Positions 1 to 11,169 of a stretch of 64,000 bases of DNA are shown here, piece by piece. Position 1 is the first letter of the stretch. Every line of letters starts with the position of its first letter. The DNA lies in the NCBI RefSeq assembly GCF_009730915.1, contig NC_052474.1, forward strand, positions 1,709,501-1,773,500. Direction: 5' to 3'. The notes below the pieces were generated by a model. It was not told where the DNA came from. It was given only the letters and a program-made list of their open reading frames with translations, and made no database searches. Source of the DNA: Dioscorea cayenensis subsp. rotundata. Its lineage: Eukaryota; Streptophyta; Magnoliopsida; Dioscoreales; Dioscoreaceae. The translations under genes were made by a program, and so were the position numbers.

Positions 1-2080
1 CATATTACCGAGCCTCGTAAATCTTTTGTGTATTTACGTTGTCTTATTGCTCTATTGATTTTTTTTTACAAATTTTCTATTTTCCTTAACAATTATTTAC
101 CTCAGTACAAAATAGTTAATATATTATTATATATAAAAAAATAAAAAAATTAGAGTCCACAATCTATATTATTATGGGGGTGTCACAAACACAATGATTT
201 ATTTGGGTAGACCACCGTTCGTGGTTGTCTCTGTTTTGTTTTTGTTCTTTGTCATTTTTTTCTCTTCAGTTCTTCTGCTTTTGGTATGTATATATTTTTT
301 TAATGTATTATAATTTATCTATGTTTTTTTTTTTTAAAAATTGATTCATTTGGTACTAAAGCAAACCCAAAATATTCCACCTGATTTCTATATTGTCATG
401 ATTCTCCTCATGCATGTCATGATTCTCATCTTCCCCATTCTAATTATTTATCCTATTTTAATACTCAAATCAATCATTCCCAAGCAAACAATAATAAATA
501 AATAAATACTGAAGAGGTTCATACCTTTTCTTTCTGTATGTCATATTTATTTAAAATTTATATTTTAATCTCATGATTGCACTTGATTCCAATACAGTCT
601 TCCGTTGACAAAGTGACAAAGCCAACATTCGTTTGATGAGATATCACACCTGCCCAGGTAAGCTTATCATATATCTAAGAACACAACTTAAGTAGTTAAT
701 GTATTTGTATGTCCTTGTAGTCCTTGAAGGGACGTACTTCAAAAAGAAAAACGGGTTATCTTCTCTGGTGTTTGACAGCATATGCAATAAATATGTCTCC
801 GCCGTACGGCTGTTCATTGGCACTGAAATGTTGGAAAAATGGGAATAGTGAGGAAAGGGATTTACTTCCCCTACCACATGTGTTTTTTTATTCTAAAATT
901 AAAAAGGGCGTTAATTTCACTGTAAATGAGGGGAAATCAGAAAGTGAGAAAAGTGTCACTTCTTTGAGATGGGGGAAGTGATATCACTTCTAGGATTTTT
1001 CTATTTATTTGTCAGAAATTGAGAATGAAACCGAAAGATTTAGGTATTGGATGAAGTTTTATGAGTTCAAAAAAACTTTAAAAATAAAAAGAAGTTAGTT
1101 TTTATAGATTGACTCACTTCCTCCCATTTCAGTTAAAAAAATACTGAAGTGGGCTTATTTCAAAATTCACATCAGTCGAAAGTGAGGGAAGTGACACTTC
1201 ACCCACTTTAGCACAAATGAACATCAGAAGTGGAGGAAGTCAGACCACTTCCCCCCACTTTCCCTAAAATGAGCGCCTCATAAGTGGAGAAATACCACTT
1301 CCAGTGATTTTTATATTGAACGAAAAATATAGTTAAACTCACTTCATAATAAAAATACATTAATCTATGAGCTATTTTTTTTTTTCAATAATCACAAGCA
1401 GTGCATTATAAAAGAGTGTCGAGTGTAAAAATCAATAAATAAATATAATGTTGCACTAGTTATGGTAGTTTAATAACTTTATAGAGATTTATCATGTGGG
1501 ATAAACTAACATATAGGACAATTAGGATTTGCTGCATGTGTTGAAGATAATATTATTAACCATAACCTCACAATAGTAAATCTTCTGGCTTATATTCCTG
1601 AAAGGGTGGAGAATACAACTCTTCTCACATATAACCAAATAAACAGTAAATAAATAGTACTAATATAATAATTTTATAGTATATATATACTAGACCTTCT
1701 CATGGGCCAAGCTAGCCCTGATTTGGACAGGGTTGAGTCCATAATTACTAAAATTTAAGCTTGTTTAAGCCATGCCTGACCTGAAAATATGGGCCTTAAC
1801 TTTTACCAGAACCCATCCATGACCTCTAACCAAGGGCCGCCTAAATAGGTTTTTATCAAATAATCTATAAATTATAAAAAGTTAACAATAATATTAATTT
1901 GTGAAAATGACTAAATATTATTCTACAAAACACTTTAAAATTAAAATACCAAATGCACATCTTTTATTCAATCACATCAATTATAATTCAAGCCATTATA
2001 ATCAATGCAGTCAACAATAAATACATATCATATAATTATATACAAACCTAATTAATAAATAGTTAATGACAATTCAAACC

Positions 2081-2125
<45 letters not shown>
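1..2125. other. AT-rich intergenic DNA, no supported gene
   Basis: I see no coding exon with recognisable protein content here. Short open frames near 644-981 are low-complexity and resemble no family I know. From about 840 to 1290 the motif AAGTG(A/G)GGAAGTG and its complement CACTTC recur many times, giving a patch of imperfect short inverted repeats. From about 1690 to 1860 there is a GC-richer patch with repeated GGCC words, which may be an old MITE. The block ends in a (TA)n run at about 2085-2125. Confidence 0.6.
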
Positions 2126-2126
<1 letters not shown>

Positions 2127-2129
<3 letters not shown>

Positions 2130-2403
2130 TTCCCTCCGTTCCTTTTTATTTGTCACAAATCCATATTTTTTATCTGTCATTTTCTAAAATCAAGAAGCAC
2201 TTATTATTTTTTTTTCCAAAATTACCCTTAACACTCTATTCAATTCTCTTCTTAGAATTGAATATGAGTGAGAAATGTGAATATATAAATTAGGAATAAT
2301 TTTGAAAAATAACTATTTTTTTATAAAATTTTATGAAATAACTAAGTTTTTTGGTACGTGAGATTCGGTTAATCACGACAAATAAAAAGAACTGGAGGGA
2401 GTA
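2127..2403. mobile_element. Stowaway-like MITE (Tc1/Mariner class, non-autonomous)
   Basis: The left end reads CCCTCCGTTCCTTTTTATTT at 2132-2151. The right end, read on the minus strand, is CTCCCTCCAGTTCTTTTTAT. These are inverted repeats of the CTCCCTCCGTTC type that is typical of plant Stowaway elements. The interior is AT-rich and non-coding. The insertion lies beside a (TA)n run, which fits the TA target preference of this class but blurs the exact left boundary. Size is about 275 bp. Confidence 0.75.
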
Positions 2404-2955
2404 ATCGAATCGGCTCTTATCGGGACTGGTTTTTAACAATGAAAACCAAACCCCGCCTATTTTTAAAATGAGCTCTTTTTTTTTTTAAAAAAAAACCCAA
2501 GATATCTGATTTTATATATTTATCTAAATTCTTCTAATTTTAGGGAGGATTTTCGGGCCCGGATATCCTCTTTAATTTTAGGGAGGTTTAACACAATTTT
2601 AACAGAGAGGATTCCACGTTGCATCGCTCACCCACGCTTGCGCGAGCGTGCACACACACACTCAAAAGTGACTTCCACTTCGGGTGGTAGTGGTTGTCAA
2701 GCTGTCATTCAAGCTGCCATAGTGCGTGTTATCTTTTTATATGATGGGTTCATACTTCATAGGCTTCAAAGAAGAGCATGTGATTGAGTTTGAAAGAGTT
2801 TCCTTTTCTACTTGACGAGTGAGAAATCTGCAAGTCTACAAACCTGTCTTCATAGAACCAACGACTCCATTTTGGTACTCCCACTTGCTCATTGTTTAAT
2901 CTCATTCAAACATTGTCATGTTTCATGTTGTATTTTTTTCATATCTAAATGTCAA

Positions 2956-2964
2956 TATAAATAG
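2956..2964 (+). promoter_or_regulatory. TATA box of the ALMT gene
   Basis: TATAAATAG lies 42 bases upstream of the first ATG of the ALMT gene. This spacing suits a core promoter with a very short 5' leader. The call rests on sequence and position only. Confidence 0.45.
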
Positions 2965-3005
2965 TAAATACAAGCATCTGAGCTTCCTGGTTTGCTCAGT
3001 GTGTG

Positions 3006-4968
3006 ATGGATGAAATGGCTCTGGAGGAGGGAAAGAAGAAGATCTCAGTGGGAGTGGTGATGGAAAGAATGAAGAAACTCCCTGTTTCTTTGTGGAAAAC
3101 ATTATATCAAGTTGGAAGAGATGATCCAAGAAGGGTTATTCATGCTCTCAAAGTGGGCACTGCTTTGACACTAGTTTCCTTATTGTATCTCTTGGAGCCA
3201 TTGTTTGAAGGTGTTGGACAGAATGCAATGTGGGCTGTCATGACAGTAGTTGTTGTTCTTGAATTCACTCCAGGTATATGTATACATCTTTATTCATGTT
3301 TTTCTGTACACATATTGAATTGTTTGATTGGTGATGTTAGGAGCTACATTGTGCAAAGGATTGAACAGAGGATTAGGGACAATGATGGCTGGTTCACTGG
3401 CATTTCTGATTGATTATGTAGCAGAGGAATCAGGGAAAGTTTTCAGAGCTATTTTTATTGGAGTTTCTGTGTTCTTGATTGGTTCTGCTGCAACTTATGT
3501 GAGGTTTATACCCCATATTAAAAAGAATTATGATTATGGTGTATTGGTGTTCATTCTTACATTCAATCTGATTACTGTATCGAGTTTTCGGGTCACTGAT
3601 GTGCTGAAAATTGCGCGAGAACGGCTTTATAATATTGCTATTGGTTGTGGTATTTGTCTTTGTATGACTCTATTGATTCTGCCAAATTGGTCTGGCAGAG
3701 ATCTTCGTAAGTCCACGGTTGACAAGCTTGAAGTGTTAGCAAGATCTATTCAAGGTATTGTTTTATTAAAATGTTATGTTTAGTTAGTTTTGCTGATATG
3801 CTTATTGTTCATTGATTCATATATACAATGCAGCTTGTGTTCATGACTATTTCGCAGACAATATTGATGAAATGTCATCCCAAGATGATATCAAGAAAGG
3901 TTACAAGACTGTTCTGGATTCAAAAGCAACCGATGAATCCCTTGTGAGTATTTATTTATATATCTTATTCTGCTAATTAATTCAACTTACACAAAATGAT
4001 GTTGTTGAGCATTGATTTATTAGGCATTGTTTGCGAGCTGGGAGCCAAGGTGTTCAATGAACTGCTATAGATACCCATGGCATCGATATGTAAAACTTGG
4101 TACTATACTTAGACACTTTGCATACACTGCAGTTTCTCTGCATGGATGCTTAGAATCTGAAATTCAGGTGCTTGTTATTCATCATTGTATATCAAAATAT
4201 ATAGAGAATTTAATATCAAAAGGTTACATGTTTGGATGTTTTTCACACAGACTTCACTGTCTATTCGATCAATGTTTCGAGAACCATGCATCAATGTCGC
4301 ATCAGAAGCAACCCGAATTCTCATGCATCTGGCGAACAGCATAAGAAACAGGGAGCAATGCTGTTCTGATACATTGTCTGATCGTCTGCAAGAGGCCTTG
4401 CATAACCTCAACTGTGCTATCAAGTCTCAACCCCTCATTTTCATCAGCTCAGGCAATCACAATTCAACATCAAACTTATCTGGACATTTGAAAAATGATC
4501 ATCATTCAACAACAAACTTCTCTGGGGGTTGTGAAGAAAGATTATCACTCAACATCAAACTTCTCCGGGGGTTTGAAGAATGATAAAGCCTCGTCATCTT
4601 TCACATCTCCTTCACTTAGGAATGATGCATTTTCAGCAACATTAGAGTATAGAAGCAAAAGATTTATAGAGCAATCAAAACAACCAGGTGACAAGAGAGT
4701 GTTGAATACAACACTGAGTAAGCTTGCCATTACAAGCCTGGAGTTCTCAGAAGCATTACCATTTGCTGCATTTGCTTCTTTGCTGGTGGAAATGGTGGCA
4801 CGTTTGGATCTAGTGATCAGGGAGGTAGAGGAATTGGGAAGAGCTGCACATTTTAAGAAAAGTTCAGAGATGGATGAAATCAACATTGATATGAAGGATG
4901 GATTCAAAATGAGCAATATGAGTCTCAGAGAGATGCCAAGCAATGTGGGACTACATGGAGCAGAATGA
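3006..4968 (+). CDS. Aluminium-activated malate transporter (ALMT) family anion channel, one frameshift
   Basis: This gene encodes a plant ALMT-type anion channel, which carries malate or other anions across the plasma membrane or tonoplast. Exons are 3006-3273, 3341-3754, 3834-3943, 4024-4167 and 4251-4968, all with GT/AG borders. The N-terminal half has the family's hydrophobic membrane segments (VGTALTLVSLLYLLEPLF, AMWAVMTVVVVLEFTPG, GSLAFLIDYVAEESG). The WEP motif in FASWEP lies at the start of exon 4. The C-terminal half is soluble and helical. About 550 residues are encoded, normal for the family. In exon 5, around 4525-4535, the frame must shift by one base inside an imperfect tandem repeat of about 14 codons (STSNFSGGLKND type). 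The middle repeat unit has one extra base compared with its neighbours, so this is either an assembly error or a real disruption. The substrate cannot be told from sequence. Confidence 0.93.
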
Positions 4969-5226
4969 GACAGACACAGCACCATCATGTTCCTTGTTTT
5001 CTCTGAAGAGTCTTGTATAATGTACCACCTTATTATCAATAATACAAGAACTATTTTCAAATAATACTATAAAAAAAAATCTCATTTTTGTTAATTTAAA
5101 AAATATGTAAAGATTAATATTTCAGACTTTCAGTTTATGAACTTTAGTAAAGATGATGAGAGACCTTTTCAAAGTACAAGAATAATAAAAAGCTTAGCCA
5201 TATCTAAAGAAGGAGCATTCAAAAGC

Positions 5227-5768
5227 ATGCCAAGCTGCTCCTCTTTCTCCCTCTCATCTCCCTTGCTCTGTTTCTCCCTCAATGTTATCCATTTATACCT
5301 GGACTGCCTACAACACAATGCAGGTAAACAAATCATTCCAAAGAATTCCATATCTTCCAAAAAAATGTTACAATCCATTGATCCTTCTTCCCTTTGCCTG
5401 CAGGCAGTGGAGCTCAAGGTTGAGATGCTCTGCTTCCACAGTGAAAGAAGGCTAAGGAAATGCCTCTCTAAACTCAAAGGTACACTACTAACTTTCTTAT
5501 TTTACATCTCTTAAACTAGAACAAGTACTCCAATCTATTTCATATATGAACATATTTTGATGAACAAGGTGTGAGAAGTGTGGAAGTGGAGTTGAGAAAG
5601 AAGAAAGTCACAGTGAGAGGAGAAGCACAAGAAAGCAAAGTCATAAGGACACTTAGAAGAAGTGGTTTCAGATGCACACCATGGTGTGACATGACTGACT
5701 TGTTACTCAATGCTTATATTCAGAGGTACCAGAAGAGCTTCCTCTTTGTCAGTAATGGAGTTTCCTGA
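5227..5768 (+). CDS. Small HMA-domain (heavy-metal-associated-like) protein
   Basis: Three exons (5227-5323, 5408-5479, 5569-5768) splice in phase to 122 codons. Residues of about 33-95 follow the ferredoxin-like HMA fold pattern: VELKVEMLC, then a helix RRLRKCLSKLKGV, then RSVEVELRKKKVTVRG, and a final helix VIRTLRRSGF. HMA proteins of the HIPP/ATX1 type bind copper, zinc or cadmium through MxCxxC. Here the motif reads MLCFHS, so the second cysteine is a serine and classical metal binding is doubtful. There is no C-terminal CaaX isoprenylation motif. The start is uncertain: an in-frame upstream ATG at 5137 would add 30 residues. The gene sits about 260 bp downstream of the ALMT gene on the same strand. 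Confidence 0.7.
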
Positions 5769-7300
5769 GTTTGTTATTACTGTTTGTTTGTTTTCCTCTT
5801 TCATGTAATAATATTATCTGAATAAGAAGATCTCTTGAGAAATGAACAGTACTTTTGAGCTGCTTTGATTTGAGTGTTGGAGCCTTTTTGTGAGGGAATA
5901 AGAGAGAGAGAGAGAGTTTAGTTGGATACCTTCCTCATGATAGAACATAAAGGTTTTTTTATCTTTTGATTAGATGCTCTTGAAAGGTGGTTTTAGTTTC
6001 TCCTCTTTCTTGGAAGTTGCAGGAAAGAAAGCACATTTATTCTTCATCTTATTCTCCATTTTCACTTGCTTTCTCAAGGGCTGCTTCATCTGAAATTTTC
6101 TTTTAATTATTGTCACTATGTACTAACAGTAAACCAAAGATATTGAATTACATGATGGGATGGAAATGCATGTATGTTTATGAATTAAATTAAACTTAAA
6201 AAGAATGCATAGTTTGTATAAACTATGAATGTAAAATAATATACAAATATGTCTATGAGTTTATCATAGACAGAACTTTATAAATCTCAAGTTCAAGAAA
6301 GAGCAAAATGAATTAATTATAAAGTGGTCAGTTGTCCACACATTGAAACTCTCTCTTTTCTTTTCTTTTTACCTTTATATTTGTTCTCTTTCATAATGTA
6401 TCAAGTTTTATTTTTTAAAAATTTAGTTTTTACTTGTTAGAAAGTGTGAATAAAACATCATATATTCATCATTAAAAGAAAAGAAGAGACTTCTACATAC
6501 TAACTAACAAAAAATAATCCCCTCATATGTCACACCAATAAATTAATATGAATACATATATGTTTATATATATGTGTGTGCCAAAATTAATATGAATGGT
6601 TCTTTACTTTCCTAACTATATTCCGAAGAGGAAAAAAGGGTAAATGGCGGTGCATGACATCCATTCTTTGGAAGTGGAGGAAAAGGCATATATGCTTGGC
6701 TCCATCTAGCTTCCCCTCCTTACTTTTTCCCTTGTATTGCTATTATTACCTTTACTTAAGGCTTTAACTAGGCTTCCTTTTCAAATGGAACCAATAAATG
6801 TTAATAAAGAACTTTATTCTTCATATAATAACAACGAGAATATTATTTATTACTTTTCCCCGAGATACAATAATAATAAGATATTGTTCTTTCATAGTGA
6901 TAGATAATAAGAGAACTTTGCAAGCTTCATAGCTTGATGCATAAAAGATAAAACCAGAGTACTAAAAACCATATTAGCCAAGCACAAGCATTAAAAAAGT
7001 TGTGCTGGAGATACACATTAGAATCATTAGATTTCCTGATCTGTTGATGTATGAACATGAACTGCTGCTACTTCAACTCCAAGATCAATCACTAAAAGGA
7101 GTTGTCTCGGAAGTTTAGATCTTTTGGAGAGAATTTTTCACATCACCAAGTTGTCTTCCACGAGCCACAAGTTAACCTCCTCTTCACTTGCTTGTCGACA
7201 AATAACTGGTGGCATTACTGCATTCCATGTATTCATTTCTGCCGACAAAAAAGAGCAAGTCATAATCAGAATATGGTAATGAATTCAAGACATTTTAAAT
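5769..7300. other. Intergenic DNA between the HMA and NAC genes
   Basis: AT-rich DNA with the 3' flank of the HMA gene and the 3' flank of the convergent NAC gene. A (GA)n run lies near 5900-5916. I see no coding exon, RNA gene or mobile element with supported ends. Confidence 0.6.
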
Positions 7301-9001
7301 TCAATTTAGTACAACAGTACCACTAAATGGAGCGTTCATGTATGCTAAAGCAATGTTCTCTTCATTGGAGTACATGCCCATGCAATGTATTGGACTTGGA
7401 AAAGGTGACAAGCAGACATTCCCGTTGAGTTCATCAACCAAGAAGGAATCCTCTGAAAAGCTTGCATAAGAGGATACAGGAGTCAAATTAGGGGAACTCA
7501 TTTGGTAATGTTGAATGGTCCATTATGCCTTCATACACCGAATGATCCATATCCTGCAGCAAGTTCTTTTTGTGTGTCAAAACATAATTTACATGCCCAA
7601 TGCCCTTATAAAGTTAAATTGATCACTCATATATATACCTTCAAAGCATTTGAGGGAAGAACAGATGGAACTGGTACTTGGAAGCTTGTTTGATCAATCT
7701 CAGTCACAATCAATGCTTGCTCCGTCCTTATTCCACTGTCTGGAGAAGTTATAGTGGCCAAATTGTTGTTTTCCTTGAATATGCTTGATTCTGGAGAGTG
7801 GTTATCTTCGGAGACATTCAAGACCTCACCAAAGTATTTGCTTGAGCCAATGGCACCTGTGGCTGGTGTGAGATCCACCTTTTTTGATCTATGTTCTCCT
7901 TGCAGATCACCCAACTTCTGCGCATGCTCATGTCTCTTAACCACACGACACAAGGCATAAGCTCCCTATTGATATCATCGAAAATTATGAAGAATTAGAA
8001 ACAGAGTGTTCTTTCAAGAAACCACAAGAAATGTGATTTTGTATGACGGAATAATCATACCACAAAATTATAAGCTCCATGAAAATGATCTTCACAGAGC
8101 CGGTATTCGTGCATGACCCAATCAGTTCTTTCTCCTCCAGGAGCTCTCCCGAGATAAAAGACAAGGGTCTTCTTGAGTGCAGCTACGGAAGGTTCACAGA
8201 CAATTTTTCGGTCTTTACCAGTGGCTTTCCAGTAGCCTGATGCTGTGGCTCTATTTGTGCGTGAGCCATTTGGATATTTACGATCTCGTGGACAAAAGAA
8301 AAACCACTCTAAGTCTCTTTTTGGGAGGAATGATTTATCTGTGACCAATTAATTGAAGATTAGCATAGCATTGAACAAACATGATGATAGTAAAACAAGA
8401 ATTACATGCTCTATTTTTTTCTTCACAGTAAAGAAATATGATGCGGGAATCTCAAGGGTATGTATGAAAAACAACAATAGTAGTCTACCATTGAGCTGCT
8501 TTTAGAATATAAAATCTTAGATACAAAACCGACCTCTAGGGAAAAGATCAGATGCTTGAAAAAGACCATAATTTTGCTCAACATGCATAAAGATTGTGCC
8601 AAAAAGCAAACGAACATAATCATATAACAATTAGCTAATAGCCAATCAGTAAGCTTCATTCACACTGAAAATGCCGTACCACTCACAATAGATTAGAAAA
8701 GTTTGACACAAAATTATCACTCAGAAAGCGCCTATCCCTATCTTTGTCCATGCTCAGTTAGACAAAAATCAAACTACACATATTATCATCGAAACAAAAA
8801 CAAGACATGCAGGCATTTCAACAAACAGTAAGCAGTCAGTTTACCTGGTAAGTCCCACGGATCACACTTGTACAAATCGATTACCGGAATTACTTCCAAT
8901 TCGATCTTCAACCCATCTACTTTCCTCTTCAAGTAATATCCCACTAACTCATCATCCGTCGGGTGGAAGCGAAAACCCGGTGGAAGCGACATGTGACTCA
9001 T
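7301..9001 (-). CDS. NAC domain transcription factor, one frameshift near the C-terminus
   Basis: Exons on the minus strand are 9001-8845, 8338-8061, 7965-7639 and 7553-7301, with consistent GT/AG borders and phases. The first three encode a complete NAC DNA-binding domain with all five subdomains: [19 protein letters not shown], the [15 protein letters not shown] block, [35 protein letters not shown] and the [20 protein letters not shown] block, ending in [13 protein letters not shown] proteins are plant-specific regulators. The domain looks closest to the NAC028/045/086 type, but I cannot name an ortholog. In exon 4 the spliced frame stops after about 21 codons at 7488. The next frame, open from 7501 to 7301, is rich in plausible sequence ([22 protein letters not shown]). 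A one-base excess near 7501-7505, in a run of three A on the minus strand, separates them. No C-terminal membrane helix is visible. Confidence 0.92.
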
Positions 9002-9500
9002 TATCTACCTAGCTATAAACTACTCCAACCAAAGAACAACAAGCTTGAAAAAGAAAAACCAAGTTCTACACAAAGCTAACAAACTAAACACAAAACTAAA
9101 TGCCCAAACTATATCTATTAAAGATTTGAAAAATCCAAAAGTAGAAGCTTTTCTCAACAATAAGTTTCTCCAAAACAGAACAAACTTTCCTAAGGATGCA
9201 ACCCTTGTAAATCAGGATCATTCTTCTCCACAAGCCACACTCCAAGAATTTCAAACACCCTCACCCCCACCACCACCACCACCAATACACACAAAGCTCA
9301 CTAAACTATATGGAAAAGGATATCAAAAAGATCCAATCCAAGCTCAAGAACACACTAACCAAATCAATGAAGCTAAGATTGTTGAGAATGGAGATGAGAA
9401 TGGGAGGGATTGAGGAACTAAGGAGTTGAGGGGTTTTATAGAGAAAGAGAAGTGACCGAAAGACTTGGGATCGCTTGTATGAAGCCATGAGAGAGTTTTC

Positions 9501-9569
9501 AAAGCGCGGGACCCAAAGAAACCGCGAGATAATAATAACGGTTCACACGAGAACCAGCTTCCCGCCAAA
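9501..9569 (-). promoter_or_regulatory. Two E2F-like sites upstream of the NAC gene
   Basis: On the minus strand, 9569-9559 reads TTTGGCGGGAA, which matches the E2F consensus TTTSSCGS. At 9511-9501 there is a second GC-rich match, TCCCGCGCTTT. They lie about 500-570 bp upstream of the NAC start codon, probably near the transcription start. E2F sites usually mark cell-cycle genes. Whether these are used is inference. Confidence 0.4.
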
Positions 9570-9728
9570 TATTGAATTACCGTTAATTTGTGTTTTTCTT
9601 ATTATAATATTATTATTGCTTATTTCCCACTAAAAAAAGAAAAGAAACTTATTTGGTTTTTGTATTTTTTAATGTTTAAATATTTAATTTTTAATAATAA
9701 TAATAATAAAAAAATAAAAATAATTCTC

Positions 9729-9915
9729 AGCTCCGGGTTGTGGATCTTTGTTTGTGTTCTTTCTGCTTGTTTTTTTTCTCGTTGTATTGCTCTACATTCA
9801 CGCTGATGTTGCGATCCTCTTTTTCTCTCTCTCCATCTACTTGTTTGTCTTAATTGTCTGTTATTGTTATCGGTTTTTTTTTAATAAATCAGTGGTTTTA
9901 TCCACTTTTATCAAA

Positions 9916-9950
<35 letters not shown>
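9729..9950 (+). mobile_element. LINE 3' end fragment (5'-truncated)
   Basis: The stretch ends in AGTGGTTTTATCCACTTTTA followed by an (AAT)n tail. The same terminal word is found at the 3' end of the LINE at 24.2-27.6 kb and, in reverse, at 49.5 kb. The upstream part is T-rich and non-coding, like a LINE 3' UTR. No target duplication could be set with confidence, so the left edge is approximate. Confidence 0.5.
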
Positions 9951-9957
<7 letters not shown>

Positions 9958-10687
9958 GTGATATAATATGAATGGGATTACTTGGCAACTAGGCAACAGC
10001 TGAATAGATGTCTTGATTGGTGGGAAGAAGTAATGCAATACTTTGCCTTTCTTTTCTTTTTGTTAGATAAAAATATTTTTTTAAAAAAATCTTTTTTTGG
10101 TTTATCTTAGCCGCCCTTGGACAAGTGTTGATTATGTATAAAGTTTACAGTTTACTATGGAGAATTATTAACTCTTGTCTTAGATGCAAAAATTGCATTT
10201 AAAAAGGAGATTTATAAAACTACTTATGTATGATGTTTAGAATATTTCACTGTTAATTTCAAAAAAATAATAATAATAATACAACCATAATGCTACTCAC
10301 TAAAAATTAAGTAGAAAATAATAGTTTAATGGCTAAAGCATTTAATTTTCATATTTTTTTAGATAAAAATAATAATTTTATTAAATAAAATAAAAAATTC
10401 CATATACAAATAATTAAAGATATAAAATGATAGACGTAAAACAGGTTAAAGATATTAGTGATATGATAGTGTAGATCATTTTTCATGGGTAACATTAAGG
10501 GAGCAAAAATTAATCGATGTCTCAGTTGGTTTCAGAATTTTGTATCGTTTTAATTATAGATTACAGATAATTTAATAAATACATTAATATTTAAATATAA
10601 CATATATTATCAATAGTAAAAATAAATAAATATATCATAATATATAAAAATAAAATAGAATAATCACAATTAGCCTTGAAATCATGA

Positions 10688-10990
10688 TATTTTTTTTTTT
10701 CAATGAAAAGTGGGTAAACTATAATTTATTGAAAAGAGAATAACATTACAAAAACAAGAGAAACTAAAACAAGTACACAAAACAAACAACAAAAAATAGT
10801 CTTAAGATAAAGCAAAACTAGATGGGGGAAGGGAGAAAAGGGAGGAAACACATCCACTAGCGGTGGATAAATAAAAACAAAAACGGATACAAGAGTTATT
10901 ATAGAGATAAGACTCATGTGGCCATTGTCAAGCAGCTGGGTAGGGTTGATTGTTATAGGAGTCACCAGGTCCTTTAGGAGCAAAAGTCAT
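10688..10990 (-). mobile_element. Probable LINE 3' end fragment, minus orientation
   Basis: A poly-T run at 10690-10700 is followed by AATGAAAAGTGGGTAAACTA and AATTTATTG. Read on the minus strand this is the same kind of tail as the other LINE copies here (AATAAATT, then TTTACCCACTTTT, then poly-A), with a degraded hairpin. The body is non-coding and the far end is not defined. Confidence 0.4.
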
Positions 10991-11164
10991 AGGTCCCACG
11001 AAATTGAGGCTCTTTTAATCTAATCATCGGAATAAATCTTGAAGGTTTGCATTTTGAGTGTAAGGAGTTGCATTATATCCAAGCATATGATCAATTTTGC
11101 AAAATGATAAGAGATGCGAAGATACAATACAAAAAAAAATATGATTATTTTATTCAAATAGATT

Positions 11165-11169
11165 AACAG
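11165..11169. repeat. Target site duplication, left copy (aacag)
   Basis: AACAG directly precedes the TG of the left LTR and is repeated exactly at 20501-20505 after the CA of the right LTR. A 5-bp duplication is normal for Ty3/Gypsy integration and fixes both outer ends of the element. Confidence 0.9.

Noticed and set aside
644-981. Two overlapping short open frames of 77 and 85 codons
   Set aside because: They lie on opposite strands over the same DNA, have low-complexity content and no recognisable family or splice partner.
2635-2655. GC-rich near-palindrome followed by CACACA
   Set aside because: It is short and imperfect with no other sign of function. It is likely chance in the ALMT upstream region.
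7502-7960. Plus-strand open frames across the NAC gene
   Set aside because: They are antisense shadows of NAC exons 3 and 4.
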